From: DASQBT01 sp963746955
GTDB taxonomy: Bacteria; Pseudomonadota; Gammaproteobacteria; Burkholderiales; Thiobacillaceae
Direction: 5' to 3'
Length of the DNA stretch: 64,000 nucleotides
Assembly (NCBI GenBank): GCA_963746955.1
Contig: CAVVDR010000004.1
Location: 248,001-312,000, forward strand
The notes beneath the pieces are model-generated. The model searched no databases, was not told where the DNA came from, and saw only the letters and a list, made by a program, of their open reading frames with translations. Position numbers and translations under genes: made by a program. How positions within the stretch are numbered: the stretch's first letter is position 1; the number at the start of each line of letters is the position of its first letter. Positions 24,824 to 33,379 of this stretch are shown one piece after another.

Positions 24824-27214
24824 ATGAATATCGGGCGTGTTGGATCGGCTCTCTTGACGACATTGGTCGTGGTACTGTCGGGCTGCGGCGGCGGAGGTGG
24901 GGGCAGCGGGGGTGGTGCGGGTGGTGGCACTGGCTCAGGTAGTGGTGGGCCTTCGGTAAATGTGCCCAGCGTCACGTTCACGGGCATCACGGTGAACAGC
25001 CCGCCCGTGGTGACCTTCACGGTCAAGGATACGGCCGGCAAGCCGGTGACCGGGTTGAAACTCTATGACGCAGCCAGCAGCACTGCCTGCGGCAGCTCCA
25101 ACATCAGTTTCGCAATTGCCAAGTTCGACGGCGCAAATTGGCAGAGCCTGATTTCTCGCCAGCGATATGCCAGCAATTCACCTGGAAAATTGTCGGTCAT
25201 CGAAGGCACGACCGACCCCAAACCCGCCTCCGGCTTTACCAACCCGGACACCGCGCTAACCGACCCGAACACCCGTATCGTGGGCATCCTAAATGAAGTC
25301 AATGGAGCCTACACCTACTACTTCGCCAGCGATGTCACCACGCCGCTGCTGATGGCCGACGCGGTCGACCAGCGAAATGTCTCCCTGGGCAAGGTCGCCA
25401 ACGACGGTCACCTGGCCGTCAAGGACGGCGTGACCCTGCATCGCGTCGCACTGCAACTGTGCTATGTCGATCCCGTCAGCCACCAGACCGTGAAGGTCAA
25501 TCCCTACATCGACTTCACCCTCGGCGCCGATGGCAAGGGCGTGATCCACAAGAATAGCCAGGGCAATGCGACCCCGGCGCGCCAGGTCGTCGACCGCGCA
25601 TCCTGCAACGAATGTCACTTCAACTTCGCCTGGCACGGCGGCAACCGGGTCGATCCGCAATACTGCGTGATGTGCCACAACCCCGGCAGCAGCGACTACG
25701 CGACCGGCAACCCCATCGACTTCAAATTGATGGTGCACAAGTTCCACATGGGCAAGCGTTTGAAACACGACTACACGGTCCAAAGCGATAGCGCCAGTTC
25801 GATCCTCTATCCGCAGGACCAGCGCAACTGCGTCAAATGTCACAACGGCACGGCCAGCAGCGACCCGAACGTGGCCGTCGCGACGGTCAACGGCAATAAC
25901 TGGAACAGCAAGGCCAGCAAGAATGCGTGCTGGGCCTGTCATGACGACTACAAGGATCCCGGCTCGGCATGGCAGACCGCACATGCGCCCTACGCGTCCT
26001 TGCCCCTTTTCGAGCCTAGCGTTGCCAACCCGGACAACACGCCCGATTCGGTTTGCCAATCCTGTCATAACGATCACGGGAGCGCTTTAGTATCATCGGT
26101 CGCCAAGTCGCATGAAATCACCGAATGGGTGATGGGCGAGAATTACAAGCTCAACATCTGGGGCATTAACAAGAATGGCGACAACTCGCTGACCGTGCGG
26201 TATTCAGTGAGCAACCCGAAAACCGGCAGCGACTACGATCTTCTCGATCCGGATCTGGCATCGCGATTCACCAGCCTGAGCCTGCTGTTCGGCTGGAATA
26301 CGACTGACTATGCCAACGACGGCGGACCCGGACGCGGCCAGCCTTTCTCGGTCGCGGCCGCGACCGATGCCTCCGTGCAGCGGGTTGGCAGCAGCAATCG
26401 ATTCACCCTCACCTCGCCGGTCATCCCTGCCGAGGCGACCGGCACAGTGGCCGTGGCCTTCGTGGGCCGAATCAACGAGTCCGGCCTGCGCGTGCCGGTT
26501 GCGAACGTAGTCCGGTACCTTGCGATGAGCGGCGCTGAAAAAGACCGCCGTCAGGTGGTGTCAGCCGACAAGTGCAACGCCTGCCATGGCCGGTTCATCG
26601 GCTTCACCAGCCTGACCACTTTCAACCCGGGTCTGGGCGCCCATGGCGCAAACCGCAACGATCCTCAGGTCTGCGTGATCTGCCACAACGGCAACAATCC
26701 ACTGGACGGAACCATTGTGTCGGGTGGCGTGGTGACCCAGTATGCCGAATCGGCCGACTTCAAGCGCTTCATTCACCTGTTGCATTTGCAGCAGGGGGAA
26801 AACTACCCCGTCTGGCCAAATGTGGAAACGACCACGCATCTGAATTCGAACATCTGGTCGGGGCTGAAGGAATGCGAGGTCTGCCACGTGAACGGGTCCT
26901 ACAAGCTGAACCTGAGCACGGTGGGGACCTCGGTGACCTTCGATGTCGACACCAGCACCGATAGCACCAACGCCACCGTCACAGATACTGATGCCTCGAA
27001 CAATCGGGTGATTTCGCCCAAGGCGTCCACCTGTTCTAGCTGCCACAGTTCGGCGGACGCGAAGGCTCATATGATATCGCAGGGAGGCGCCGCGTTCGGC
27101 ACAGTAACCCAGGGCCAGCTCGCTGCCGGGCAGGTGTTCGAATCCTGTGACGGATGCCATCAGCCCGGAGGCGTAAAGCCCGTGGATTCCGTGCATCTCG
27201 GATCGCAACCTTAA
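24824..27214 (+). CDS. OmcA/MtrC family decaheme c-type cytochrome (outer-membrane lipoprotein 2)
   Basis: A 796-residue decaheme lipoprotein. Lipobox VLSGC is followed by a Gly/Ser tether. Ten CXXCH motifs fall into two clean pentaheme groups: first Cys near 261, 281, 336, 369, 411 and then 584, 617, 684, 737, 775. The heme-free stretches (about 45-255 and 430-575) correspond to the beta-barrel domains I and III of the OmcA/MtrC fold, so the architecture is closer to classical MtrC than decaheme 1. Two additional cysteines (in STACGSS and LQLCYVD) could form a disulfide in domain I. ATG 24824 has GGCGGAGAAG upstream. Likely cell-surface terminal reductase or oxidase of the EET conduit. Confidence 0.94.
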   Translation: MNIGRVGSALLTTLVVVLSGCGGGGGGSGGGAGGGTGSGSGGPSVNVPSVTFTGITVNSPPVVTFTVKDTAGKPVTGLKLYDAASSTACGSSNISFAIAKFDGANWQSLISRQRYASNSPGKLSVIEGTTDPKPASGFTNPDTALTDPNTRIVGILNEVNGAYTYYFASDVTTPLLMADAVDQRNVSLGKVANDGHLAVKDGVTLHRVALQLCYVDPVSHQTVKVNPYIDFTLGADGKGVIHKNSQGNATPARQVVDRASCNECHFNFAWHGGNRVDPQYCVMCHNPGSSDYATGNPIDFKLMVHKFHMGKRLKHDYTVQSDSASSILYPQDQRNCVKCHNGTASSDPNVAVATVNGNNWNSKASKNACWACHDDYKDPGSAWQTAHAPYASLPLFEPSVANPDNTPDSVCQSCHNDHGSALVSSVAKSHEITEWVMGENYKLNIWGINKNGDNSLTVRYSVSNPKTGSDYDLLDPDLASRFTSLSLLFGWNTTDYANDGGPGRGQPFSVAAATDASVQRVGSSNRFTLTSPVIPAEATGTVAVAFVGRINESGLRVPVANVVRYLAMSGAEKDRRQVVSADKCNACHGRFIGFTSLTTFNPGLGAHGANRNDPQVCVICHNGNNPLDGTIVSGGVVTQYAESADFKRFIHLLHLQQGENYPVWPNVETTTHLNSNIWSGLKECEVCHVNGSYKLNLSTVGTSVTFDVDTSTDSTNATVTDTDASNNRVISPKASTCSSCHSSADAKAHMISQGGAAFGTVTQGQLAAGQVFESCDGCHQPGGVKPVDSVHLGSQP

Positions 27215-27282
27215 TCTCTTTACAACCGAACGCGAGGGGCCAAGCTGGCCCTTCCGTTTATTTTCAACTTAATGGAAGCAAC

Positions 27283-28155
27283 GTGAACCAGACTTACAAA
27301 CTAGTATTGCTCGCAGCCGTCGTAAGCCTCTCGCTGCCTGCCTGCGGCAACAAAAAACACCCGGAGGCCCTCGGACAGGTCGCCGTGAAGGTCAATGGCC
27401 AGCCGATCATGGCTGCCGATTTCGGCGTCAGTCCAGGACTAGGCGGGGGCGACCCGGTGTTGCGGCCCGTCTCCTCATCTGAAATGAAGGACATGGTCAA
27501 CTTGGAGTTGCTGCGCCAGGCTGCGGTGGAATCCGGGCTGGATCAGGACAAGGAAATTCGTGCCCGGATTGCCGCCTTGCCCAAGGACTTCTCACCCAGG
27601 AAGACTCTGGCCTCGGCTTATATCGACAAGCAAAAGTCTGCCATTCCGGCGCCTACCGAGGCGGAAGTCAGCGCCTATTACAACGGCAATCCGGCAAAGT
27701 TTGCGGAGCGCAAGGAATATGAAGTGCAGACGTGTGTCATCAGGGCTGCGGACGGAAGGGAAGCGAAGATCAAGGCCCAATTGGGTAAAAGCAAGAAATC
27801 CGACGCTTTCGAGCGGTGGTTGAATGCGAACCGCATTAAGCATGGATGTGTGCCGGTCACGGTCGATTCGGATCGGGCGGACGAAACATTATTGCGGAAG
27901 CTTAGCGATATCCCTGTCGGTGGCAACGCAGTTGAGGATTCCAAGGATCTGATGGTGATCAACTTCGTGCGGGCCATGCATAACGACTCGCTTACCCTGG
28001 ATCAGGCCAGACCACAGATCATGAAGATGCTGATGGACAAAAAGGAGACCGCAGCCTTCGCGAGCATGATCAAGCAGGTGCGCGACAAGGCGAAGATCGA
28101 GTACGTGCCGCCCTATACAGAAGAGGGTTTTCACCCATTGTCTCTTAAGCCTTAG
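27283..28155 (+). CDS. EpsD/SurA-like peptidyl-prolyl isomerase lipoprotein
   Basis: A 290-residue predicted lipoprotein (lipobox LPAC at about residue 21) resembling EpsD-family and SurA/PpiC-type parvulin isomerases: an N-terminal segment GQVAVKVNGQPIMAADF, a helical SurA-N-like region (MVNLELLRQAAVESGL), TEAEVSAYYNGNPAKFAERK, and a C-terminal helix. The parvulin catalytic core is short and poorly defined, so it may be a chaperone without isomerase activity. Translation begins at GTG 27283 after AATGGAAGC; upstream frame overlaps decaheme 2. Such isomerases occur in some mtr-type clusters, and folding or maturation of the exported cytochromes or the porin is a reasonable inference. Confidence 0.78.
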   Translation: MNQTYKLVLLAAVVSLSLPACGNKKHPEALGQVAVKVNGQPIMAADFGVSPGLGGGDPVLRPVSSSEMKDMVNLELLRQAAVESGLDQDKEIRARIAALPKDFSPRKTLASAYIDKQKSAIPAPTEAEVSAYYNGNPAKFAERKEYEVQTCVIRAADGREAKIKAQLGKSKKSDAFERWLNANRIKHGCVPVTVDSDRADETLLRKLSDIPVGGNAVEDSKDLMVINFVRAMHNDSLTLDQARPQIMKMLMDKKETAAFASMIKQVRDKAKIEYVPPYTEEGFHPLSLKP

Positions 28156-28342
28156 TCGAAGATCAATGATCGACACACCACAGCCTGACGGGAACGGGCC
28201 CCGCCAACGGTTTGCAGGGTTGCTCGGCTTCTCAATGAGGAATACGCTTCAATGGGCATACGCCGCAGCTCTATCGGACTGTATCGGCTTGGCACCCCCC
28301 GCTTTCTGCTGAACAACCTTGGAAATAAACAGGATCAGGACA

Positions 28343-29683
28343 ATGCGCATGTTCAAGACAAGAGCAACATCAAGGGGAACCGGCTCTGCTTTTTTCCTAT
28401 TTCTTGTTGCGCTGGGGATGGTTGTATTTTCTGCCAGATCTATCGCAGTGCCGCCCGGCATGGAACTCACCTTTGAGGGCGGCCCCAAGCCCGTCATTTT
28501 TTCCGGCCAGGTTCACGCTGATCACGGCCTGAAATGCAAAGACTGCCATCCCGGCCTCTTCAAGATGGAGAAAGGGGACGCAAAGATTGCATTCATGGAT
28601 CACCTTGCCGGCAAGAAATACTGCTTCGCCTGCCACAACGGGACCAAGGCCTACGCCCCCAAAGGCAATTGCAACAAGTGCCACGGCAACAAGTCGCCAA
28701 GTGCTGCACCCGGAGCGGCGCAAGAGGCGCCCAACAAGGCTACGCCTTCTGCCGCTGAGCAGGGCAAGGCCGCTCCTGCCAAGAAGAAGGAGGAAGCGAA
28801 GCTCCCGGTGACGGTGGAGGAGAAGGAAGCGAGGCTGGATGAACTGGCCAAGGGTAGCTACAAGTACGCGGGAACTTGCCTGGGCTGTCATGACGAGACC
28901 TACCTGCCCCCGATCTTTCCAATTTTCAAGACCAAGCATGCCACGCTGACGGACCCCAGGTCACCCTTCGCGGACAAGCAATGCGAAGCCTGCCACGGAC
29001 CGGGCAGCACTCACGTCAAGGCCAAGAAGAAGCGCGGCGGAACGATTATCGCGTTCGGCAAGAATGCCTGGACGCCCGTTGCCGAACAGAATGAAAAATG
29101 TCTGGCCTGCCACCAGACTCATCAGCGCATCGAATGGAAAGGCAGCACCCACGAATTCAACGGACTCGCGTGCGCCTCCTGCCACAAGATCCACGTGGAA
29201 CATGATCCGGTGCTGGATCGCGAACAGCAGGCGACAGTTTGCTTCACCTGCCACAAGAGCAAGCAGGCCAAGTTCTATCAGGTTTCCCACCATCCGGTGC
29301 GCGAAGGCCAGATGGCGTGCAGCGAATGCCACAATGTCCATGGCGAAGACGGCACGGGCCTGATGGTGAAGGCGAACTTGCGGGAGAAATGCACGTCCTG
29401 CCATGCGGAAAAGCGCGGTCCCTTCCTATGGGAACACGCCCCTGCGGCTGAAGATTGCACGATCTGCCATGACCCCCATGGCTCGAACCAGCCTGCGCTG
29501 CTGAAAAAGCGCGTTCCGCAGTTGTGCCAGGAGTGTCATGACCCGGAAGGTCACCCCAGTGGCCGCTACGACGGTGCCACGCTTGGCGGAGGCAGCGTAT
29601 TCCTGCAGGCGAAGGGTTGCCTGAACTGCCACTCGGCAATACACGGATCGAACCACCCGTCCGGCATGACCTTGTTGCGCTGA
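28343..29683 (+). CDS. MtrA/DmsE-type decaheme cytochrome with extra N-terminal triheme domain (13 hemes)
   Basis: A 446-residue periplasmic cytochrome with thirteen CXXCH motifs. After a signal peptide (to about residue 35, ending ARSIA) come three hemes at 65, 94 and 110 in a c7-type triheme module (GGPKPVIFSGQVHADHGLKC). An Ala/Lys-rich linker (about 117-165) leads to ten hemes at 179, 214, 253, 277, 300, 326, 350, 372, 395 and 426, matching the MtrA/DmsE decaheme family that spans the outer membrane inside MtrB. Classical MtrA has only those ten. ATGs at 28343 and 28349 are both usable (AGGATCAGGA upstream). The porin gene follows 62 bp later. Role: carry electrons through the outer-membrane porin. 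Confidence 0.93.
   Translation: MRMFKTRATSRGTGSAFFLFLVALGMVVFSARSIAVPPGMELTFEGGPKPVIFSGQVHADHGLKCKDCHPGLFKMEKGDAKIAFMDHLAGKKYCFACHNGTKAYAPKGNCNKCHGNKSPSAAPGAAQEAPNKATPSAAEQGKAAPAKKKEEAKLPVTVEEKEARLDELAKGSYKYAGTCLGCHDETYLPPIFPIFKTKHATLTDPRSPFADKQCEACHGPGSTHVKAKKKRGGTIIAFGKNAWTPVAEQNEKCLACHQTHQRIEWKGSTHEFNGLACASCHKIHVEHDPVLDREQQATVCFTCHKSKQAKFYQVSHHPVREGQMACSECHNVHGEDGTGLMVKANLREKCTSCHAEKRGPFLWEHAPAAEDCTICHDPHGSNQPALLKKRVPQLCQECHDPEGHPSGRYDGATLGGGSVFLQAKGCLNCHSAIHGSNHPSGMTLLR
28445..28715 (+). other. Triheme c7-type module, copy 1 (in MtrA-like protein)
   Basis: About 89 codons from VPPGMELTFEGGPKPV to NKCHGNKSPSAAPG, with hemes CKDCH, CFACH and CNKCH. By hand alignment it differs from copy 2 in the porin at 13 of 89 residues (about 85% identity), while DNA shows many synonymous differences, so the duplication is not very recent. 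Confidence 0.85.
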
Positions 29684-29745
29684 TGTCGATACCCAGGACA
29701 AGACGATGACGAACCAATCCCGAAAGCAGATCGAGGAAACCGACC

Positions 29746-32469
29746 ATGCCTGCTGACAAATTTCCCGTGCCATGTGCGTTGCTCGCGGCCGATGCCACAG
29801 AGAATTCCGGTGAAATCAAGACAAGCGGGACGATGGGGGCAAAGGGAACCGGCTACGCGTTCATCGTCCTGTTTGCTGCACTTTTGTGGGCGATCCTGTC
29901 ATCCGCTCGGGCATACGCCGTGCCCCCGGGCGAGGAACTCATTTTTGAAGGCGGTCCCAAACCCGTCATCTTTTCTGGCCAAGTCCACGCCGATCATGGG
30001 CTCAAATGCAAGGACTGCCACACCAGCATCTTCAAGAAAGAGAAGGGCAACGCAAAAATTGAATTTGCCGATCATCTCGCCGGCAAACAATACTGTTTCG
30101 CCTGCCACAACGGGACCAAGGCCTTTGCCCCCAAAAGCAATTGCAACAAGTGCCATGGCAACAAGTCGCCCAGTGCCGCCCCCAGTGAACCAGCCGCGAC
30201 CAGCGAAGCGCCTCCGCCCGCCGCCGCTCCTGTAACTGCACAGGAGCCGGTCAAGGCGCCTGCCCCTGCGGCTGCCGCTGCGATTGTCAAGGAGGCGGCC
30301 AAAGCGCCCGCCCCCGCCAAGAAGGAGGAGGCTGCAGCCAAGCCGGCTGCGGCGCCTGCCGTTGCGCCCGTTGTTGCACAGGGGGCGGCCAAGGCGCCCG
30401 CCCCCGCCAAAAAGGTAGAGGCCAAGCGCCCGGGGCCGCCGCCCTGTGAGGATTGCCCCGATTACAGCGGCTGGTCCGGCTGGGCAGAAGGGGGGGTTGG
30501 TGTCCAGTCCGATGACTCCGACCACTTTGGCCGCTACACCGGTCATGAAAAAAGCGGCGGCACGGCCATTGCCAACGGCGTTGTCCGCTATCGCGGCAAG
30601 GACGGGAGCTATCTGGATGGCAAAGCGATCGACCTGGGACTTGACTCACGCGATGTGAGCGTGGATGGCGGCAAGCAAGGCAAGTATGGAATTGCCATCG
30701 AATATGACCAGATTCCGAACTTCCGCGCGCGGGATGCGATGAGCCCGCTGCGCAACCAGGGCGATGGCCGGCTTGGGCTGCCCGCAGGAGCCGCCGGCTT
30801 GATTTCTACGCCTCTCAAGACCGAGCGGGATCGCCTGGGAGTGAAATTTTCCCTGGTTCCGGCCAACGAGTGGGAGATCACCGGATTCTTTCGTGAAGAG
30901 AAAAAGGATGGCACCAAGGAGGTGGGCGCAAGCTTTGGCTTCGACCAGATCACCCTGCTTCCGGCAAACGTCGACTACAAGACCGACGATTTCGGCCTGA
31001 CCCTGGGCTACAAAGGCAGCAAGCTGCAGGCCCAACTCGCCTATGCCGGTTCCCTGTTCAAAAACAGCCAAGACGCGATCACCTGGGACAATCCCTTCCT
31101 GGCGTTACCGGACACCGGACGTATCGCCGATGCCCCGGACAACCAGTTCCACAAGATCAGCGCCCTGCTCGGCTACCAGCTAACGGAGCACACCCGGCTC
31201 GGCGCCCAGCTTGCCTTCGGGCGCATGACCCAGAATCAGTCCTTTCAGCCTTACACGATCAACCCTTTCATCGTGACACCTGCGCTGCCGGCATCCAGCC
31301 TGGACGGCAGAGTCGATACCACGCTGGCGAAGCTTGACATTAACTCACGGCCCGCACCACGACTGCGTCTGGATGCCAGCTATACCTACAGCAATCGCGA
31401 CAACAAGACCAGTGTCAACAACTACAACTATGTGGTTGCGGATTCGGGCATGCCGATCGATCCCAATACCGGCCTTCCAGTCATTCGTCAGAACCGCCCT
31501 TACAGTTTTGAGCAGCATCTGCTGCGCACCAAGGTCGGTTACTTGCTGCCGAACGACATCAATCTTTCCGGCGGCTTCGATTACGACCAGATGAACCGCA
31601 CCTACCAACTGGTCGAGGAAACCAAGGACAAGACCCTGTGGACGAAAGTCAAGCTTCACCTGCTGGAGACGGTGGAAGGAAGCCTCAAGTACTCGTACTC
31701 GATCCGGGATGCGTCCACCCCCATCGTTTCCTCTCCGGCGGCCGCTTTCCAGAACCCGGTTTTTCCTGAATCAGGCGTGATCTACTCTGGAGCGACAACC
31801 CCGAATCCCTTGATGCTGGCCTTCGAGCTTGCGGACCGTCGCCGCAACAAGGTTGGTTTCGGACTGAGCGCCAGTCCGAAGGCAAGCCTCTCCCTCAACC
31901 TGGACCTTGACTACTACAAGGACGACTACACCAACATGGCTCTGGGTCTTACGCAGGCCAGCGGATTCACCGGCACTCCCAGCGTGACCTATGTCTTCAG
32001 CGAGAACCTCTCGGCTTCGGCCTACTACACCTACGAAAAACTGAATTCCGACCAGGCAAGCAGGTTTTGGATCACCGCCCCCGCCTCAAGCACCCCGTGG
32101 GTCGAGTCCGACAGCAATTTGACCCAGACGCTTGGCCTCAATGCCAGTTGGAAAGTGATTCCCAAGAAGCTCGACCTTGGCGCAGATGCGGTCTATTCGA
32201 AGTTCACGGGCAAGATCCAATATGTCGGCGCGACCGACTTGCCCGACCTCGACTCCAGCCTGACGGCCCTCGGGGTGCATGGCAACTATAAGATGAAAGA
32301 GAATCTTTCCTTACGGGCGGCGCTTTGGTACGAAAAATACAAGGAGTCGGACTGGGCAAAGAATGGGAGTGTTGGCTTCTTGTTGCCCGCTGCACTTACG
32401 CTAGGCACGGCTCCGCAAGACTCGGACACTTTTCTGGTTAACCTTTCTGTCCGATACGATTTCAAGTAG
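29746..32469 (+). CDS. MtrB/PioB-type outer-membrane porin fused to N-terminal triheme cytochrome domain
   Basis: A 907-residue fusion. A signal peptide (FIVLFAALLWAILSSARAYA) precedes a triheme c7-type module with CXXCH at about 88, 117 and 133; then a roughly 90-residue Ala/Pro/Lys-rich linker with APAPAKK-type repeats; then the MtrB-family start with the characteristic CxxC (CEDC, 234-237) and a beta-barrel of about 670 residues with alternating aromatic strands (LDINSRPAPRLRLDASYTYS, ASAYYTYEKL). Ordinary MtrB/MtoB/PioB porins carry no heme. The final residues are VRYDFK, so the usual terminal aromatic is penultimate. ATG 29746 has GAGGAAAC upstream; ATG 29833 would give a shorter n-region. 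It sheaths the MtrA-like protein. Confidence 0.92.
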   Translation: MPADKFPVPCALLAADATENSGEIKTSGTMGAKGTGYAFIVLFAALLWAILSSARAYAVPPGEELIFEGGPKPVIFSGQVHADHGLKCKDCHTSIFKKEKGNAKIEFADHLAGKQYCFACHNGTKAFAPKSNCNKCHGNKSPSAAPSEPAATSEAPPPAAAPVTAQEPVKAPAPAAAAAIVKEAAKAPAPAKKEEAAAKPAAAPAVAPVVAQGAAKAPAPAKKVEAKRPGPPPCEDCPDYSGWSGWAEGGVGVQSDDSDHFGRYTGHEKSGGTAIANGVVRYRGKDGSYLDGKAIDLGLDSRDVSVDGGKQGKYGIAIEYDQIPNFRARDAMSPLRNQGDGRLGLPAGAAGLISTPLKTERDRLGVKFSLVPANEWEITGFFREEKKDGTKEVGASFGFDQITLLPANVDYKTDDFGLTLGYKGSKLQAQLAYAGSLFKNSQDAITWDNPFLALPDTGRIADAPDNQFHKISALLGYQLTEHTRLGAQLAFGRMTQNQSFQPYTINPFIVTPALPASSLDGRVDTTLAKLDINSRPAPRLRLDASYTYSNRDNKTSVNNYNYVVADSGMPIDPNTGLPVIRQNRPYSFEQHLLRTKVGYLLPNDINLSGGFDYDQMNRTYQLVEETKDKTLWTKVKLHLLETVEGSLKYSYSIRDASTPIVSSPAAAFQNPVFPESGVIYSGATTPNPLMLAFELADRRRNKVGFGLSASPKASLSLNLDLDYYKDDYTNMALGLTQASGFTGTPSVTYVFSENLSASAYYTYEKLNSDQASRFWITAPASSTPWVESDSNLTQTLGLNASWKVIPKKLDLGADAVYSKFTGKIQYVGATDLPDLDSSLTALGVHGNYKMKENLSLRAALWYEKYKESDWAKNGSVGFLLPAALTLGTAPQDSDTFLVNLSVRYDFK
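29935..30202 (+). other. Triheme c7-type module, copy 2 (in MtrB-like porin)
   Basis: Same 89-residue module as in the MtrA-like neighbour, from VPPGEELIFEGGPKPV to NKCHGNKSPSAAPS, with all three CXXCH motifs intact. Here it is followed by the long Ala/Pro/Lys linker (30196-30430) rather than a decaheme domain. Confidence 0.85.
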
Positions 32470-32849
32470 ACCAGCAATCGGCGATGTCGAGCGACCACCC
32501 TCAGCTTTTCAGCACCCGGGCATCTGCTTCTTGATCAGTCTTTACGATTGATTTCTTTGGTTAGCAGGATTCCTATGGCGCAAAGAGGCGGCGCGTATTC
32601 AATTTTCGCGTGGTCATGAAGCTGTCTAAGGGGGAGCGTTCCGGTATGGATGAACGCTGACAAGCGAGAAGCATGTTTTTGAAACGTCAGTGCGACACAG
32701 TGCACATTTCATGAGAAGCAAGATGGACGGGTGCTGCGGCAATCCTCAACAGAAGTCTTGGCCCGTCTCAATTCCATCACGCAAAATACGCCACCAAGGA
32801 AGGTGGTATCGATATTTGCGTGGTGTCCTAAGGAGTATACTTTCGCAAC
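32470..32849. other. 380-bp intergenic region between the EET locus and the T2SS operon
   Basis: No gene supported. A 94-codon frame at 32690-32974 runs into gspC in another frame, lacks family resemblance and is rejected. The region should hold the end of the porin transcript and the gsp promoter, but I see neither a clear hairpin terminator nor a consensus promoter. AAGGAG at 32830-32835 is the gspC ribosome-binding site, placed rather far from the start. Confidence 0.5.
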
Positions 32850-33371
32850 GTGAAGATGGAACGATTACACCTCCCCACCCCGTCCGGACCGGTCATGTTC
32901 GATTCCGGGGCTCGCCTGCTTGCTGTTGCCTTTTCCCTGGCTGCCGTCATACTGGCAGGCCGGTGGCTGACTGAACTGACCGCACCCCGCCCCGTTGCCG
33001 AGTTGCCCTCTGCTCCGATGACCCAGCCTGGCTCAAGTCTCAAGACGATAAGCCGGCTGTTTGGAACGGGCAGTACGCAATCACAGGCTCTCGCAGGTCT
33101 GTACCTTACCGGCGTGTTTGCCGGCTCAAGAGGGGGTGGGTTCGCCACCCTGCACACCCGGGCCGGAGATGTGCCCGTGTTTCAGGGAGAGGAAGTCGCC
33201 CCCGGGGTTATCCTCAAGCAAATAGAAAGTGATCGTGTGATTCTCCTCAGCTCAGGCACAAACAAGGAACTGCGCCTAAACGAAAATGGTGCGCCGGCTG
33301 CGGCACCAACCCCAGCTCCTCAGGCGACCCGTTACCGCCTTAGTCCGCGCGCTGATCGACAAGAAAAATGA
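32850..33371 (+). CDS. gspC: Type II secretion system protein GspC (HR domain)
   Basis: A 173-residue inner-membrane clamp protein of the T2SS. One N-terminal transmembrane helix (LLAVAFSLAAVILAGRWL, about 22-40) is followed by the homology-region domain (RLFGTGS, LAGLYLTGVFAG, GDVPVFQGEEVAPGVILKQI, DRVILLSSG) that contacts GspD. There is no PDZ or coiled-coil domain, so it is a short GspC. It starts at GTG 32850 (ATG six bases later is possible), and its stop overlaps an ATG of gspD. First gene of the gsp operon. Confidence 0.88.
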   Translation: MKMERLHLPTPSGPVMFDSGARLLAVAFSLAAVILAGRWLTELTAPRPVAELPSAPMTQPGSSLKTISRLFGTGSTQSQALAGLYLTGVFAGSRGGGFATLHTRAGDVPVFQGEEVAPGVILKQIESDRVILLSSGTNKELRLNENGAPAAAPTPAPQATRYRLSPRADRQEK

Positions 33372-33379
33372 GGGCGGCC

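Noticed and set aside
23125..25041. Long minus-strand open frame (about 638 codons) antisense to the decaheme genes
   Set aside because: It mirrors two real decaheme genes with full CXXCH series, shows no domain, and spans their intergenic terminator; a GC-rich antisense shadow.
29833..29835. ATG 29833 as the true start of the porin fusion
   Set aside because: Possible and gives a shorter signal peptide n-region, but the GAGGAAAC site before ATG 29746 is better; kept as an alternative only.
32690..32974. 94-codon frame overlapping the start of gspC
   Set aside because: Runs through the gspC coding region in another frame with no homology or RBS.
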